From positions 1 through 9,934 of the forward strand of contig JBCCZS010000113.1 in NCBI GenBank assembly GCA_039187035.1: a stretch of 9,934 nt of DNA, in the 5' to 3' direction. The first letter of the stretch is position 1. Each line of letters opens with the position of its first letter. The DNA comes from JAJFFW01 sp039187035. Lineage in GTDB: Bacteria > Pseudomonadota > Alphaproteobacteria > Caulobacterales > Parvularculaceae. Position numbers and translations under genes: made by a program. Under the pieces are notes generated by a model. The model was not told where the DNA came from, ran no database searches, and was given only the letters and a program-made list of their open reading frames with translations. Positions 1-6,023 of the stretch are shown here, one piece after another.

Positions 1-30
1 CACTAAAATGATCGCGGCGCCGCCCTCATC

Positions 31-1425
31 GTGTCGGTCGTTTTTGAACCCGCCGGCGCGCCGCCGCTTTCCGCCGGCGCGGCGCGGATCGCGACGCCGG
101 GCGACCGCCCGGTCGCGACGACGTCGGCGGCGCGCCTTTTGAGCGGCGACGCCCCCGTCGGCGCGGTCCGCGACCGCGTGGTCTTGATCGGCCTCGACGC
201 ATCGGAAGGCGGCGCGGTCGAGCTTGCGTCCGGCCCCGTCTCGCACCCGCAAGCCCAGGCGCGCATCGCGGCCCGGCTCCTCGGCGGCGGCGTTCTCGCC
301 CGTCCCGCCTGGACCGGTTATCTCGAAGCGCTAGCGGCGATGCTGTTGGGCGCGGCCGCGATCATGTGGGCGCAGCGCGCCGCCTTTTGGAACGCCCTGT
401 GGCTCGCCGGCTGCTTTTCGGCGTTGGTCGTCGCCGGGTCCTACGCCGCCTACGCCCTCGGCGGGTTGCTGGTCGATCCGGCGCCCGGCGTTTTCGCGTT
501 GTTTTTAGGCGCATTTTCCGTCGCCGGCGGACGCAGCCTCGGGGCCGCGCTGACCGACGACGAAGCGCGCGGCGGGTTGCAGGACGCCCTCCCCGCCGAC
601 GCGCTAACGGCGCTGCGCGACGGCGAGGGCTCGCAGGTTCTGGACGGTCAGCGCCGCGAAATCACCGTTCTTTCGTGCGCGCTTGAACTATCGCGCGAGG
701 CGCAAACGCGGCTCGATACGCGCGCCGACGACGTCGTCGAGGCCCTCGCCCACGCGGTCGACGCCTTGCGCGCGGAGATCGTCGCAGCCGGGGGTGCGGC
801 CGACCTTGCGGGCGGCGCACGGGTCGACGGCTATTTCGGGGCGCCGCTTGAACGGGCCGACCATGCGCAGGCCGCCGCCGCCGCCGCGCTGCGCCTCGTC
901 GAAGCGATGGACCGCATCAATGCGGCCGTGAGCGGACAATTGGACGGCGCCGCCTTCCGCCTGTCGGTCGGCGCGGCGGCGGGAACATGTTACGTCGGGC
1001 CGCTTCGCCGCGGGCGCCGCTGGCGCTATGCGGGCCTCGGCGCGGCCGCTGATCTGGCGGCGTTTTTGCGGGCGCGCACGAGCGCTTACGGGCCGGCGAT
1101 CTTGTGCGACGACGCGGTTTTCCGCGAGTCGAACCACCGCTTTGCGTATCTGGAACTCGACCGCACGCCGCCTGACGCAAACGGCGCGCGCCGCCCGTTC
1201 TACGCCCTTGTCGGCAACCCGTTCGTCAAATCAAGCAAACGGTTCCGCGCCCTCGACGAGGCCCACCGCGATATGCTGACGGCCTACCGCGAGCGGGACG
1301 CCGAACGCGCATCCGCGGCGCTTCAACGCGTGCGCCGTTCGCCCGGCGCGACCATCGCGGTTTACGATCTTTATGGGGAGCGTATCGCGGCGCTACGCAA
1401 ATCCGCGAACGCCGAGCGAGCGTGA
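31..1425 (+). CDS. CHASE2 / class III cyclase-like protein, N-terminally incomplete, catalytically dead
   Basis: The 464 residues begin inside the C-terminal part of a CHASE2 extracytoplasmic sensor domain: residues 47-54 (RDRVVLIG) match the conserved end of that fold. Three membrane helices follow (about 97-114, 119-143, 145-167), then a cytoplasmic class III nucleotide cyclase-like domain (about 208-393), entered by RREITVL and containing YFGAP. Every residue needed for catalysis is replaced. The two metal aspartates are Ala217 and Ala263, the base-selecting Lys is Leu259 and the purine-contacting Asp is Ala338. The transition-state Asn and Arg are Asp341 and Phe345. It therefore should not make cAMP or cGMP, and may bind a ligand or partner, or be decaying. 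The helical tail (403-455) resembles tails of related cyclases. GTG at 31 is only the first possible start: it has no ribosome site, and G/C-biased coding continues back to an in-frame TAA at 4-6. The N-terminal helix and most of CHASE2 are missing, so this may be a gene fragment, a frameshift or a contig-edge error. Confidence 0.75.
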   Translation: MSVVFEPAGAPPLSAGAARIATPGDRPVATTSAARLLSGDAPVGAVRDRVVLIGLDASEGGAVELASGPVSHPQAQARIAARLLGGGVLARPAWTGYLEALAAMLLGAAAIMWAQRAAFWNALWLAGCFSALVVAGSYAAYALGGLLVDPAPGVFALFLGAFSVAGGRSLGAALTDDEARGGLQDALPADALTALRDGEGSQVLDGQRREITVLSCALELSREAQTRLDTRADDVVEALAHAVDALRAEIVAAGGAADLAGGARVDGYFGAPLERADHAQAAAAAALRLVEAMDRINAAVSGQLDGAAFRLSVGAAAGTCYVGPLRRGRRWRYAGLGAAADLAAFLRARTSAYGPAILCDDAVFRESNHRFAYLELDRTPPDANGARRPFYALVGNPFVKSSKRFRALDEAHRDMLTAYRERDAERASAALQRVRRSPGATIAVYDLYGERIAALRKSANAERA

Positions 1426-1432
1426 CGGACGG

Positions 1433-1458
1433 ATCGGCCGATTGAGCGCGCCGCTCAA
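1433..1458. terminator. Palindrome plus hairpin between convergent genes
   Basis: A 10-nt perfect palindrome (ATCGGCCGAT, 1433-1442) abuts a 7-bp perfect hairpin, TTGAGCG (1442-1448) pairing with CGCTCAA (1452-1458) around a 3-nt loop. The right arm contains the stop codon of the EVE-domain gene. It sits in the 29-base gap between two convergent genes, where a bidirectional terminator is expected. Neither strand has a U-run, so intrinsic termination is unproven. It may instead protect 3' ends or assist Rho. Confidence 0.4.
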
Positions 1459-1892
1459 AGGGGCGTCAGCGTCTTCGGGTCGAGGCCGCCCATTTTGCAC
1501 ACGCGGTTCCATTCTTTCGTCATGACCGGCTGGACCGAAAGCCGCATCGACTTGACGAGCGCCATGTCGGCGAGCGCCGGCGTCGCTTTGATTTCCTTGA
1601 GGCCGACCGGCTTCGGCACGTCGGCGAGCGCGCGAATGTCGACGCACTCCCAACGCTCGTCGTCGGTCGTCGAGTCGGGATGGATTTCGGCGCATATCTC
1701 GACGACGCCGACGATCTCAAGCCCTTCGTTGGAGTGGTAAAAAAAGCCGCGGTCGCCGAGCTTCATCTCCCGCATGAAATTGCGCGCCTGGTAATTGCGC
1801 ACGCCGTCCCACTCCTCGCCGGCCGCGCCCTTGGCTTTTTGTTGGTCCCAGGACCATTTGAACGGTTCGGATTTAAACAGCCAATAGTTCAT
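1455..1892 (-). CDS. EVE-domain protein (PUA-like fold, COG2947)
   Basis: This 145-residue protein is a complete stand-alone EVE domain, the family of bacterial homologues of human thymocyte nuclear protein 1. EVE domains have a PUA-like fold with an aromatic pocket thought to bind modified bases in RNA or DNA. The cellular role of this short single-domain form is not settled. Visible hallmarks are the N-terminal MNYWLFKSEP, the block WDGVRNYQARNFM (28-40), GDRGFFYHSN (46-55) and a final strand with SVQPV (119-123). Length is typical. The ATG at 1892 is well supported: a GGAGG ribosome site (1900-1904) lies 7 nt upstream. The gene follows the lipoprotein gene on the same strand after 114 bases, with a possible terminator between them, so it probably has its own promoter. 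Nothing nearby indicates a restriction or modified-base island. Confidence 0.93.
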   Translation of the reverse strand: MNYWLFKSEPFKWSWDQQKAKGAAGEEWDGVRNYQARNFMREMKLGDRGFFYHSNEGLEIVGVVEICAEIHPDSTTDDERWECVDIRALADVPKPVGLKEIKATPALADMALVKSMRLSVQPVMTKEWNRVCKMGGLDPKTLTPL

Positions 1893-1982
1893 CCCGCCGC
1901 CTCCATGCGTCGCGACGCCGGCACGGCGCGCCGTCGTTGCAACGCGATTTCTTAGGCGGTTTCAAGGCTGAAGGAGAGCGAC

Positions 1983-2008
1983 GAAAAAGACCCGAGGGCC
2001 CGCGGTCT
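1983..2008 (-). terminator. Possible intrinsic terminator after the lipoprotein gene
   Basis: Read on the minus strand, the TAG stop (2009-2007) overlaps a 5-bp stem, AGACC pairing with GGTCT (2008-2004 with 1992-1988). The loop is G/C-rich and contains GGGCCC. A run of T follows directly (1988-1984, TTTTT counting the last stem base). The position and T-run fit an intrinsic terminator for the upstream gene. The stem is short and the loop can fold in other ways, so confidence is moderate. Confidence 0.42.
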
Positions 2009-2663
2009 ACATCAATCGAGCAGGAAGACCGGCAGCTTCACGCGTGCGCCGCAGGTCGCGTTCGGCCGAGGCGCGCGCGGCGAGAAGATCGGCGGCGTCG
2101 CCGAGCTGGCGGATGGCGGCGCCGAAATCGGCGCGAATGGCGCGCGCCGCCGCGCCGTCGCCCGTCAATTCCGTCGCCGTACGCGCGTAGATCTCACGGC
2201 AGCGGCGCATCTCGGCGATGGCCGTTTCCATAATCACGACGTCGCCCATCACGGGCGCGGCGCCGGCCGCGACGCTTTCCGCCAACAGAGCGAGGTCGCG
2301 GGCGCCGACGACATGGGCGTTTGCGTGGTCGAGCAGCGCGGTCAGGGGCGCGGCTTCGGTTTTGAGCAGGGTTGCGTAAATCCCGACGGCGTCGGCGCGA
2401 TCGAGCCCCTCGCCGCCGCCGCCGAAACCGATGAGGATCGGATTGAAAGAAGAGCGCGTCGGTTTCGGCCAGCGCGTTTCGCCGAGGACGGCGGCCGCTT
2501 CGGCAAGCGCCCTGTTTTCCGTTTGAACGGCGCGCGCCGGTTCTCCGGTGGTCACCGTCGTCGCGCAGCCGCCAGCCAGGCAGGCGCTCGCCGCAAAGAA
2601 CAGAAGGGTCCGATGAAGGCTTCGTTTCAACGCAACACGCCCGTCAATCGCCACACTTTTCAC
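2007..2663 (-). CDS. Predicted lipoprotein of unknown function
   Basis: The product is 218 residues from the GTG at 2663. The N-terminus has a basic region (KRSLHR, 13-18), a hydrophobic stretch (19-30) and a LAGGC segment ending at Cys33, which looks like a lipoprotein signal although the -3 residue is Ala rather than the usual Leu. The mature part starts ATTVTTG and would be anchored to a membrane on the periplasmic side. It is Ala- and Arg-rich and mostly helical, with a glycine patch (GFGGGGEG, 79-86) near the front and a charged C-terminus (200-209). I recognise no family or catalytic motif. GTG 2663 was chosen over the TTG at 2705 because a GAGGAG ribosome site lies 10 nt upstream, and because the TTG form would place 14 more residues before the signal. 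Transcription diverges from the proline iminopeptidase gene. Codon use matches its neighbours. Confidence 0.72.
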   Translation of the reverse strand: MKSVAIDGRVALKRSLHRTLLFFAASACLAGGCATTVTTGEPARAVQTENRALAEAAAVLGETRWPKPTRSSFNPILIGFGGGGEGLDRADAVGIYATLLKTEAAPLTALLDHANAHVVGARDLALLAESVAAGAAPVMGDVVIMETAIAEMRRCREIYARTATELTGDGAAARAIRADFGAAIRQLGDAADLLAARASAERDLRRTREAAGLPARLM

Positions 2664-2895
2664 TACGCCTTTGCTCCTCGCCCCTAGGAACGCGTCCCGC
2701 TTCAACGCACAATGCGGTTCGCCGCAAGGCGTACGCTTCTTCGCGGCGGCGCGTCATGTCACGCAGTTGCGACAAAATACGCACATTCGGCGCCGCCCCG
2801 ATCTCTCCGGCTTCAAACACCGGCTCCGTGAAGGGCGCGGGCCTCGCCGCTGAGTTAATAAATAACACGGAGCTTACGAAAAAGTCACGCAACGT
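2664..2895. promoter_or_regulatory. Divergent spacer, presumed promoters in both directions
   Basis: This 232-base gap separates two divergently transcribed genes, so it should hold a promoter for each. An A/T-rich island (ttaataaataa, about 2855-2865) lies about 30-40 bases before the iminopeptidase start and is a plausible -10 region, but I see no good -35 partner. No operator-like dyad or riboswitch is evident. The minus-strand frame is open through the gap but lacks a convincing start signal. Confidence 0.3.
2674..2679 (-). promoter_or_regulatory. Ribosome binding site choosing the lipoprotein start
   Basis: GAGGAG on the minus strand lies 10 nt before the GTG at 2663. It falls inside the longer reading frame that would begin at the TTG at 2705, so it favours the shorter protein. 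Confidence 0.5.
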
Positions 2896-3867
2896 ATGAC
2901 AGTTCGACGAACATTGTATCCGCCCATCGAACCCCATCAGTCCGGGGCGCTCCGCGTCTCGCCGCTTCACACGATCTACTTCGAAGTGTCCGGCGATCCG
3001 TCCGGAATCCCTGTCGTGGTGTGCCATGGCGGCCCCGGCGGCGGCACGACGCCGTCCATGCGGCGCTATTTCGACCCCACGCGGTACCGCATCATTCTGT
3101 TCGATCAGCGCGGGTGCGGCCGATCGACGCCGCCTGCGGCGTTGGAAGACAACACGACGTGGGATCTCGTTGCGGACATGGAAGCGCTGCGCGAGCGCCT
3201 CGGCGTCGCGTCGTGGCAGGTTTTCGGCGGCTCATGGGGGTCGACCCTGGCGCTCGCCTACGCCCAGCGCCATGCGGACCGCGTGCGCGCGCTCGTCCTG
3301 CGCGGGATTTTCACGCTCCGCCGCGCCGAACTCCTCTGGTTTTACCAGGAGGGCGCGAATTGGATTTTCCCCGAAGCCTTCGAGGCGTTTTGCAAGCCGA
3401 TCCCGCCGGACGAGCGCGGCGACATGATCGCCGCCTATCATAAGCGGCTGACCGGTTCGGACGAGGCGGCGCGGCTCGAGGCGGCGAAGGCGTGGAGCGT
3501 TTGGGAAGGCGGCGCCGTCTCGCTCTTGCGATCCGAAGAACGCGTGACCTCGTTTTCAAACGACGCGTTCGCGCTCGCCTTCGCGCGGATCGAGGCCCAC
3601 TATTTCCAGAACGGCGGTTTCTTCGACCGTGACGACCAGATTATCGCGGCGGCCGATCGGGTCCGGCATATTCCGGCCACGATCGTTCAGGGGCGCTACG
3701 ACGTCGTCACGCCGATGAAAACGGCCTGGGAGCTGCACCGCGCCTGGCCGGAATCGGAACTCGTGGTCGTCGACGACGCGGGCCACGCCGCGAGCGAACC
3801 GGGCGTCGTCGACGCGCTCGTGCGCGCGACGGACAAATACGCCGCCCGGAGCGCCCGGAGCGGTTGA
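2896..3867 (+). CDS. pip: Proline iminopeptidase (prolyl aminopeptidase, peptidase family S33)
   Basis: This alpha/beta hydrolase removes N-terminal proline from peptides in the cytoplasm and supports peptide use and turnover. At 323 residues it has the usual family length. The N-terminus LYPPIEPHQSGAL aligns with the conserved start of S33 prolyl aminopeptidases, which fixes the ATG at 2896 despite a weak ribosome site. The oxyanion-loop motif is HGGPGGG (44-50), followed by FDQRGCGRSTP (69-79). The nucleophile elbow is GGSWGS with Ser113. The catalytic Asp is Asp269 in GRYDVVTP and the His is His297 in DAGHAASEPG. The cap domain lies between about 140 and 250 and contains NWIFPEAF. No signal peptide is seen. 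The neighbour across the convergent junction is a sodium-coupled amino-acid transporter, which fits amino-acid scavenging but is not evidence of co-regulation. The enzyme appears intact. Confidence 0.95.
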   Translation: MTVRRTLYPPIEPHQSGALRVSPLHTIYFEVSGDPSGIPVVVCHGGPGGGTTPSMRRYFDPTRYRIILFDQRGCGRSTPPAALEDNTTWDLVADMEALRERLGVASWQVFGGSWGSTLALAYAQRHADRVRALVLRGIFTLRRAELLWFYQEGANWIFPEAFEAFCKPIPPDERGDMIAAYHKRLTGSDEAARLEAAKAWSVWEGGAVSLLRSEERVTSFSNDAFALAFARIEAHYFQNGGFFDRDDQIIAAADRVRHIPATIVQGRYDVVTPMKTAWELHRAWPESELVVVDDAGHAASEPGVVDALVRATDKYAARSARSG

Positions 3868-3910
3868 CGCCGGCGCGGAGCGCGCCGCCGCCGGCGGGCG
3901 CGTCAACCGC
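3860..3910. terminator. Inverted repeat containing both stop codons of the convergent pair
   Basis: GCGGTTGACGC (3860-3870) and GCGTCAACCGC (3900-3910) are perfect 11-bp inverted repeats. TGA of the iminopeptidase (3865-3867) lies in the left arm and the TGA of the transporter (3905-3903 on the minus strand) lies in the right arm. The 29-base interior is almost all G/C and has its own pairing copies of CGCCGGCG (3868-3875, 3889-3896). This is a likely bidirectional terminator or 3'-end stabiliser; no T-run follows in either direction. Confidence 0.55.
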
Positions 3911-5429
3911 CGGTGATCGCCGGCAGAATGAACGGCACCCAAAGCACCGAATAGAAAATGACCGCGCCGATCGCGATCGGGCAGACGTAGCGGATCAAGA
4001 AGCGCCAGCGGTTGAACCACACGTCGGATTCAAAGCCGATCGCTTCACGGGCCGTCGAACACGACACGACCCAGCCGGCGAAGACGGCGGTTATGAAGCC
4101 GGCGATCGGCAAGATGATGTCGGTCGTCGCGCTCAAGAAATCGAGCAACACCATGCCCTCGAAGAGCGGCACGGTATCAAGCGGCTTCCAGGTGTTCAGA
4201 TTGAGAAAGACAGTCTGCGGTTCGCCGTCGGCGCCGACCGGCGGAACCTGGCTCAACGCGTTCAACGCGCCGATGACGAAAATGACGACGCCGAGCGCGA
4301 TCGCGGTCGACACGCGGCGATCGCCGGCGCTTTGCTCGTCGACCCACTTCGTCGCCGTCTCCAAAAGCGCGATTGACGAGGTCACCGCAGCAAAGAACGC
4401 CAAAAAGAAAAACGCCAGGCCGAATACGCCGCCGAGCGGCATTTCCTGGAACGCCAGCGGCAGCGTCACGAACATCAAGGTCGGTCCGGCGGCTGCGTCG
4501 AGCCCCATGCCGAAGACGATCGGGAAAATTGCCAGGCCTGCGACGACGCCGACGCCCGTGTCGGCAATCGCGATCAAACGGGAGGATCGCGGCAGGTCCT
4601 GCTCTTTCGTCATGTAGGCCCCGTAGGTGATCATCAACGCGGAGCCGAGACCGATGGAAAAGAACGCCTGTCCGAGAGCGGCGGAAATCACCGACCCGTT
4701 GGCGAGCCCCGCCCATAACTCGTCGAGACGCGGCGTCAGGAGGAAGTCCGCCCCGCGCGCCGCGTCGCCTTCGATCAGCGCGAAAACAAACAAAATCAGC
4801 AGCAACACGAAGAAAGCCGGCATCAACACCGTCACCGCCGTTTCGATGCCGCCCTTCAGGCCCCGCGCGACAATGACGACCGTAACCACCATGAAAACAG
4901 CGTGGTACGCGATCATCCGAACGGGGTCGCCGAGAAGCGCCGGCAGTAACGCGCCGACCTCTTCCGCCGTGCGGCCGGAAAACGCGCCCGCCCCGAGCGC
5001 GCCGATCCCGTCCCGGCCTATGGCGCCGACGAGATCGCCCAGCATCATCACCGCATAGGCCATCACCCAGCCGGCGATGACCGAGTAGAACGTTAGGATG
5101 ATGAAAGAGCCGATCATGCCGAACCAGGACTGCAGCGCCCAGATCGGTGAGCGTCCTTCGGCGTTCGCGATGACGACGACGCTCCCGACCGCCGAGCGCT
5201 GTCCGCGCCGGCCGATGAACAATTCCGCGACCAAAACCGGCAGGCCGATCAGCGCGACGCACAAAACATAAAGCAATACGAATGCGCCGCCGCCGTTCTC
5301 CCCGGCGACGTAAGGGAACCGCCAAAGATTGCCGAGCCCCACCGCAGATCCGATCGCGGCCAAAATGAAGGCCGCGCGTGAAGACCAATGGTCCCCGCCG
5401 CCGGCGGATTGCGTGTCAGTCGGTTGCAT
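3903..5429 (-). CDS. Sodium-dependent amino-acid transporter, NSS/SNF family (COG0733)
   Basis: The 508-residue inner-membrane protein has the LeuT fold and imports an amino acid with Na+; the exact substrate cannot be read. TM1 carries the family signature GSAVGLGNLWRFP (27-39) followed by ENGGGAF. About 11-12 helices are visible, with TM3 near 97-130, TM6 near 247-273 and TM8 near 333-360. By alignment to LeuT, Na2 ligands are present as Gly27, Val30, Ala347, Thr350 and Ser351. Na1 ligands include Ala29, Asn34 and Ser258. Asp290 stands where LeuT has Asn286, as I recall for MhsT, and Gly294 stands at LeuT Glu290; an acidic residue here fits chloride-independent transport. The ATG at 5429 is preferred: an upstream ATG at 5510 would add 27 polar residues without similarity, and a purine-rich GGAACGGGG lies just before the chosen start. 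The gene is single, convergent with the iminopeptidase and divergent from the HPt gene. Confidence 0.92.
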   Translation of the reverse strand: MQPTDTQSAGGGDHWSSRAAFILAAIGSAVGLGNLWRFPYVAGENGGGAFVLLYVLCVALIGLPVLVAELFIGRRGQRSAVGSVVVIANAEGRSPIWALQSWFGMIGSFIILTFYSVIAGWVMAYAVMMLGDLVGAIGRDGIGALGAGAFSGRTAEEVGALLPALLGDPVRMIAYHAVFMVVTVVIVARGLKGGIETAVTVLMPAFFVLLLILFVFALIEGDAARGADFLLTPRLDELWAGLANGSVISAALGQAFFSIGLGSALMITYGAYMTKEQDLPRSSRLIAIADTGVGVVAGLAIFPIVFGMGLDAAAGPTLMFVTLPLAFQEMPLGGVFGLAFFFLAFFAAVTSSIALLETATKWVDEQSAGDRRVSTAIALGVVIFVIGALNALSQVPPVGADGEPQTVFLNLNTWKPLDTVPLFEGMVLLDFLSATTDIILPIAGFITAVFAGWVVSCSTAREAIGFESDVWFNRWRFLIRYVCPIAIGAVIFYSVLWVPFILPAITGG

Positions 5430-5602
5430 CGTCCCCGTTCCGTTTAGACTTTGGTTGGATTTTCCCGCGATGTGTCGCCGCGGGCGCGCCGGCGTGCCCC
5501 TGGAATTCAATAAATCTTTACAATTGCTGGCAAATTATGTCGACGGGCGTGCTTGCAGAATTCCCGTTCCCACCGACCCGATAAACCCGCTGAAGCGTCG
5601 TT
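5430..5602. promoter_or_regulatory. Divergent spacer with A/T-rich promoter candidate
   Basis: This 173-base gap must serve the transporter (minus) and the HPt gene (plus). An A/T-rich block at about 5508-5540 contrasts with its G/C-rich surroundings. On the minus strand it offers TTGCCA as a -35-like box, but only poor -10 matches follow. On the plus strand TTTACA is the best -35-like hexamer, again without a clear partner. I propose promoter activity here without assigning boxes. Confidence 0.3.
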
Positions 5603-5956
5603 ATGATTGAGTACGAACAGCTCCAAGATCTTGTTTCCGCAGCGGGCCTCGACGGCGCGACGGAAATCCTCGCGGCGTTTTGGCGCTCGACGGAGGATCT
5701 CGTCGCCGGTTTGGAAAAGCCGGTTGCGGATAGCGATTTTGAGGAAGCCGCGCGCATCGCACACGCCGTCAAAGGCTCCGCGTCCAACGTCGGGGCCAGC
5801 GGCCTCGCCGATGAAGCGCGCCAGCTAGAGACCGCGTGCCGCGACAAGGATGCGGCGGCGGTCGGCGCGGTTTATGTGCGCCTGCGGGACCAAATCGGCA
5901 CGGCGAAAGACGCCTACAGCGCATATTTCGACATGGCGCGCGCGAAAGCCTCTTAA
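5603..5956 (+). CDS. Histidine phosphotransfer (HPt) domain protein
   Basis: This 117-residue soluble protein is a single HPt domain, a four-helix-bundle relay that passes phosphoryl groups between a histidine kinase receiver and a response regulator. The phospho-acceptor is His54 in HAVKGSASNVGA (54-65), which keeps the canonical HxxKGxxxxxG pattern. The following helix is LADEARQLE (68-76). The N-terminal half (1-48) supplies the first two helices, and the tail 88-115 the last. The domain has no attached kinase, receiver or output module. No two-component gene lies within the window, so its partners are encoded elsewhere. The ATG at 5603 has no strong ribosome site. The gene converges on rodA with a 57-base gap, so it is not part of the shape operon. 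Confidence 0.9.
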   Translation: MIEYEQLQDLVSAAGLDGATEILAAFWRSTEDLVAGLEKPVADSDFEEAARIAHAVKGSASNVGASGLADEARQLETACRDKDAAAVGAVYVRLRDQIGTAKDAYSAYFDMARAKAS

Positions 5957-5957
5957 G

Positions 5958-5983
5958 GCGGCGCAGGCCCGCGTCTCGTTTTT
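5958..5983 (+). terminator. Weak terminator candidate after the HPt gene
   Basis: GCGG (5958-5961) can pair with CCGC (5969-5972) across a 7-base loop, and a run of five T (5979-5983) follows six bases later. Position just after the HPt stop codon fits, but the stem is only 4 bp and the T-run is displaced. Confidence 0.28.
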
Positions 5984-6009
5984 CCACGACTGCCTACGAA
6001 TGCACGGTG

Positions 6010-6023
6010 CGCGTTAGAACGCG
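6010..6023 (-). terminator. Short hairpin spanning the rodA stop codon
   Basis: CGCGTT (6010-6015) and AACGCG (6018-6023) form a 6-bp perfect inverted repeat around two bases; the rodA TAA (6016-6014) lies within it. It marks the end of the shape operon, but no T-run follows on the minus strand, so it may only be a 3'-end structure. Confidence 0.3.

Noticed and set aside
2664..2705. TTG start at 2705 for the lipoprotein
   Set aside because: It would put an extra 14 residues before the signal sequence, while a GAGGAG ribosome site inside that stretch supports the GTG at 2663.
2855..2865. The A/T-rich island before the iminopeptidase gene as a defined -10 box
   Set aside because: No matching -35 element at normal spacing, so I list only the spacer as a presumed promoter region.
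2644..3027. A minus-strand frame across the divergent spacer, with a fairly protein-like stretch
   Set aside because: It overlaps the starts of both flanking genes, I find no ribosome site before any of its start codons, and it matches no family I know.
4177..5388. A 403-residue minus-strand frame inside the transporter gene
   Set aside because: It is an alternate-frame shadow of the transporter, very rich in Arg and Gly, and the transporter frame carries all LeuT-fold signatures.
5429..5510. A longer transporter start at the ATG at 5510
   Set aside because: It adds 27 polar residues lacking family similarity and extends into the A/T-rich presumed promoter block; the start at 5429 has a purine-rich stretch before it and gives the normal length before TM1.
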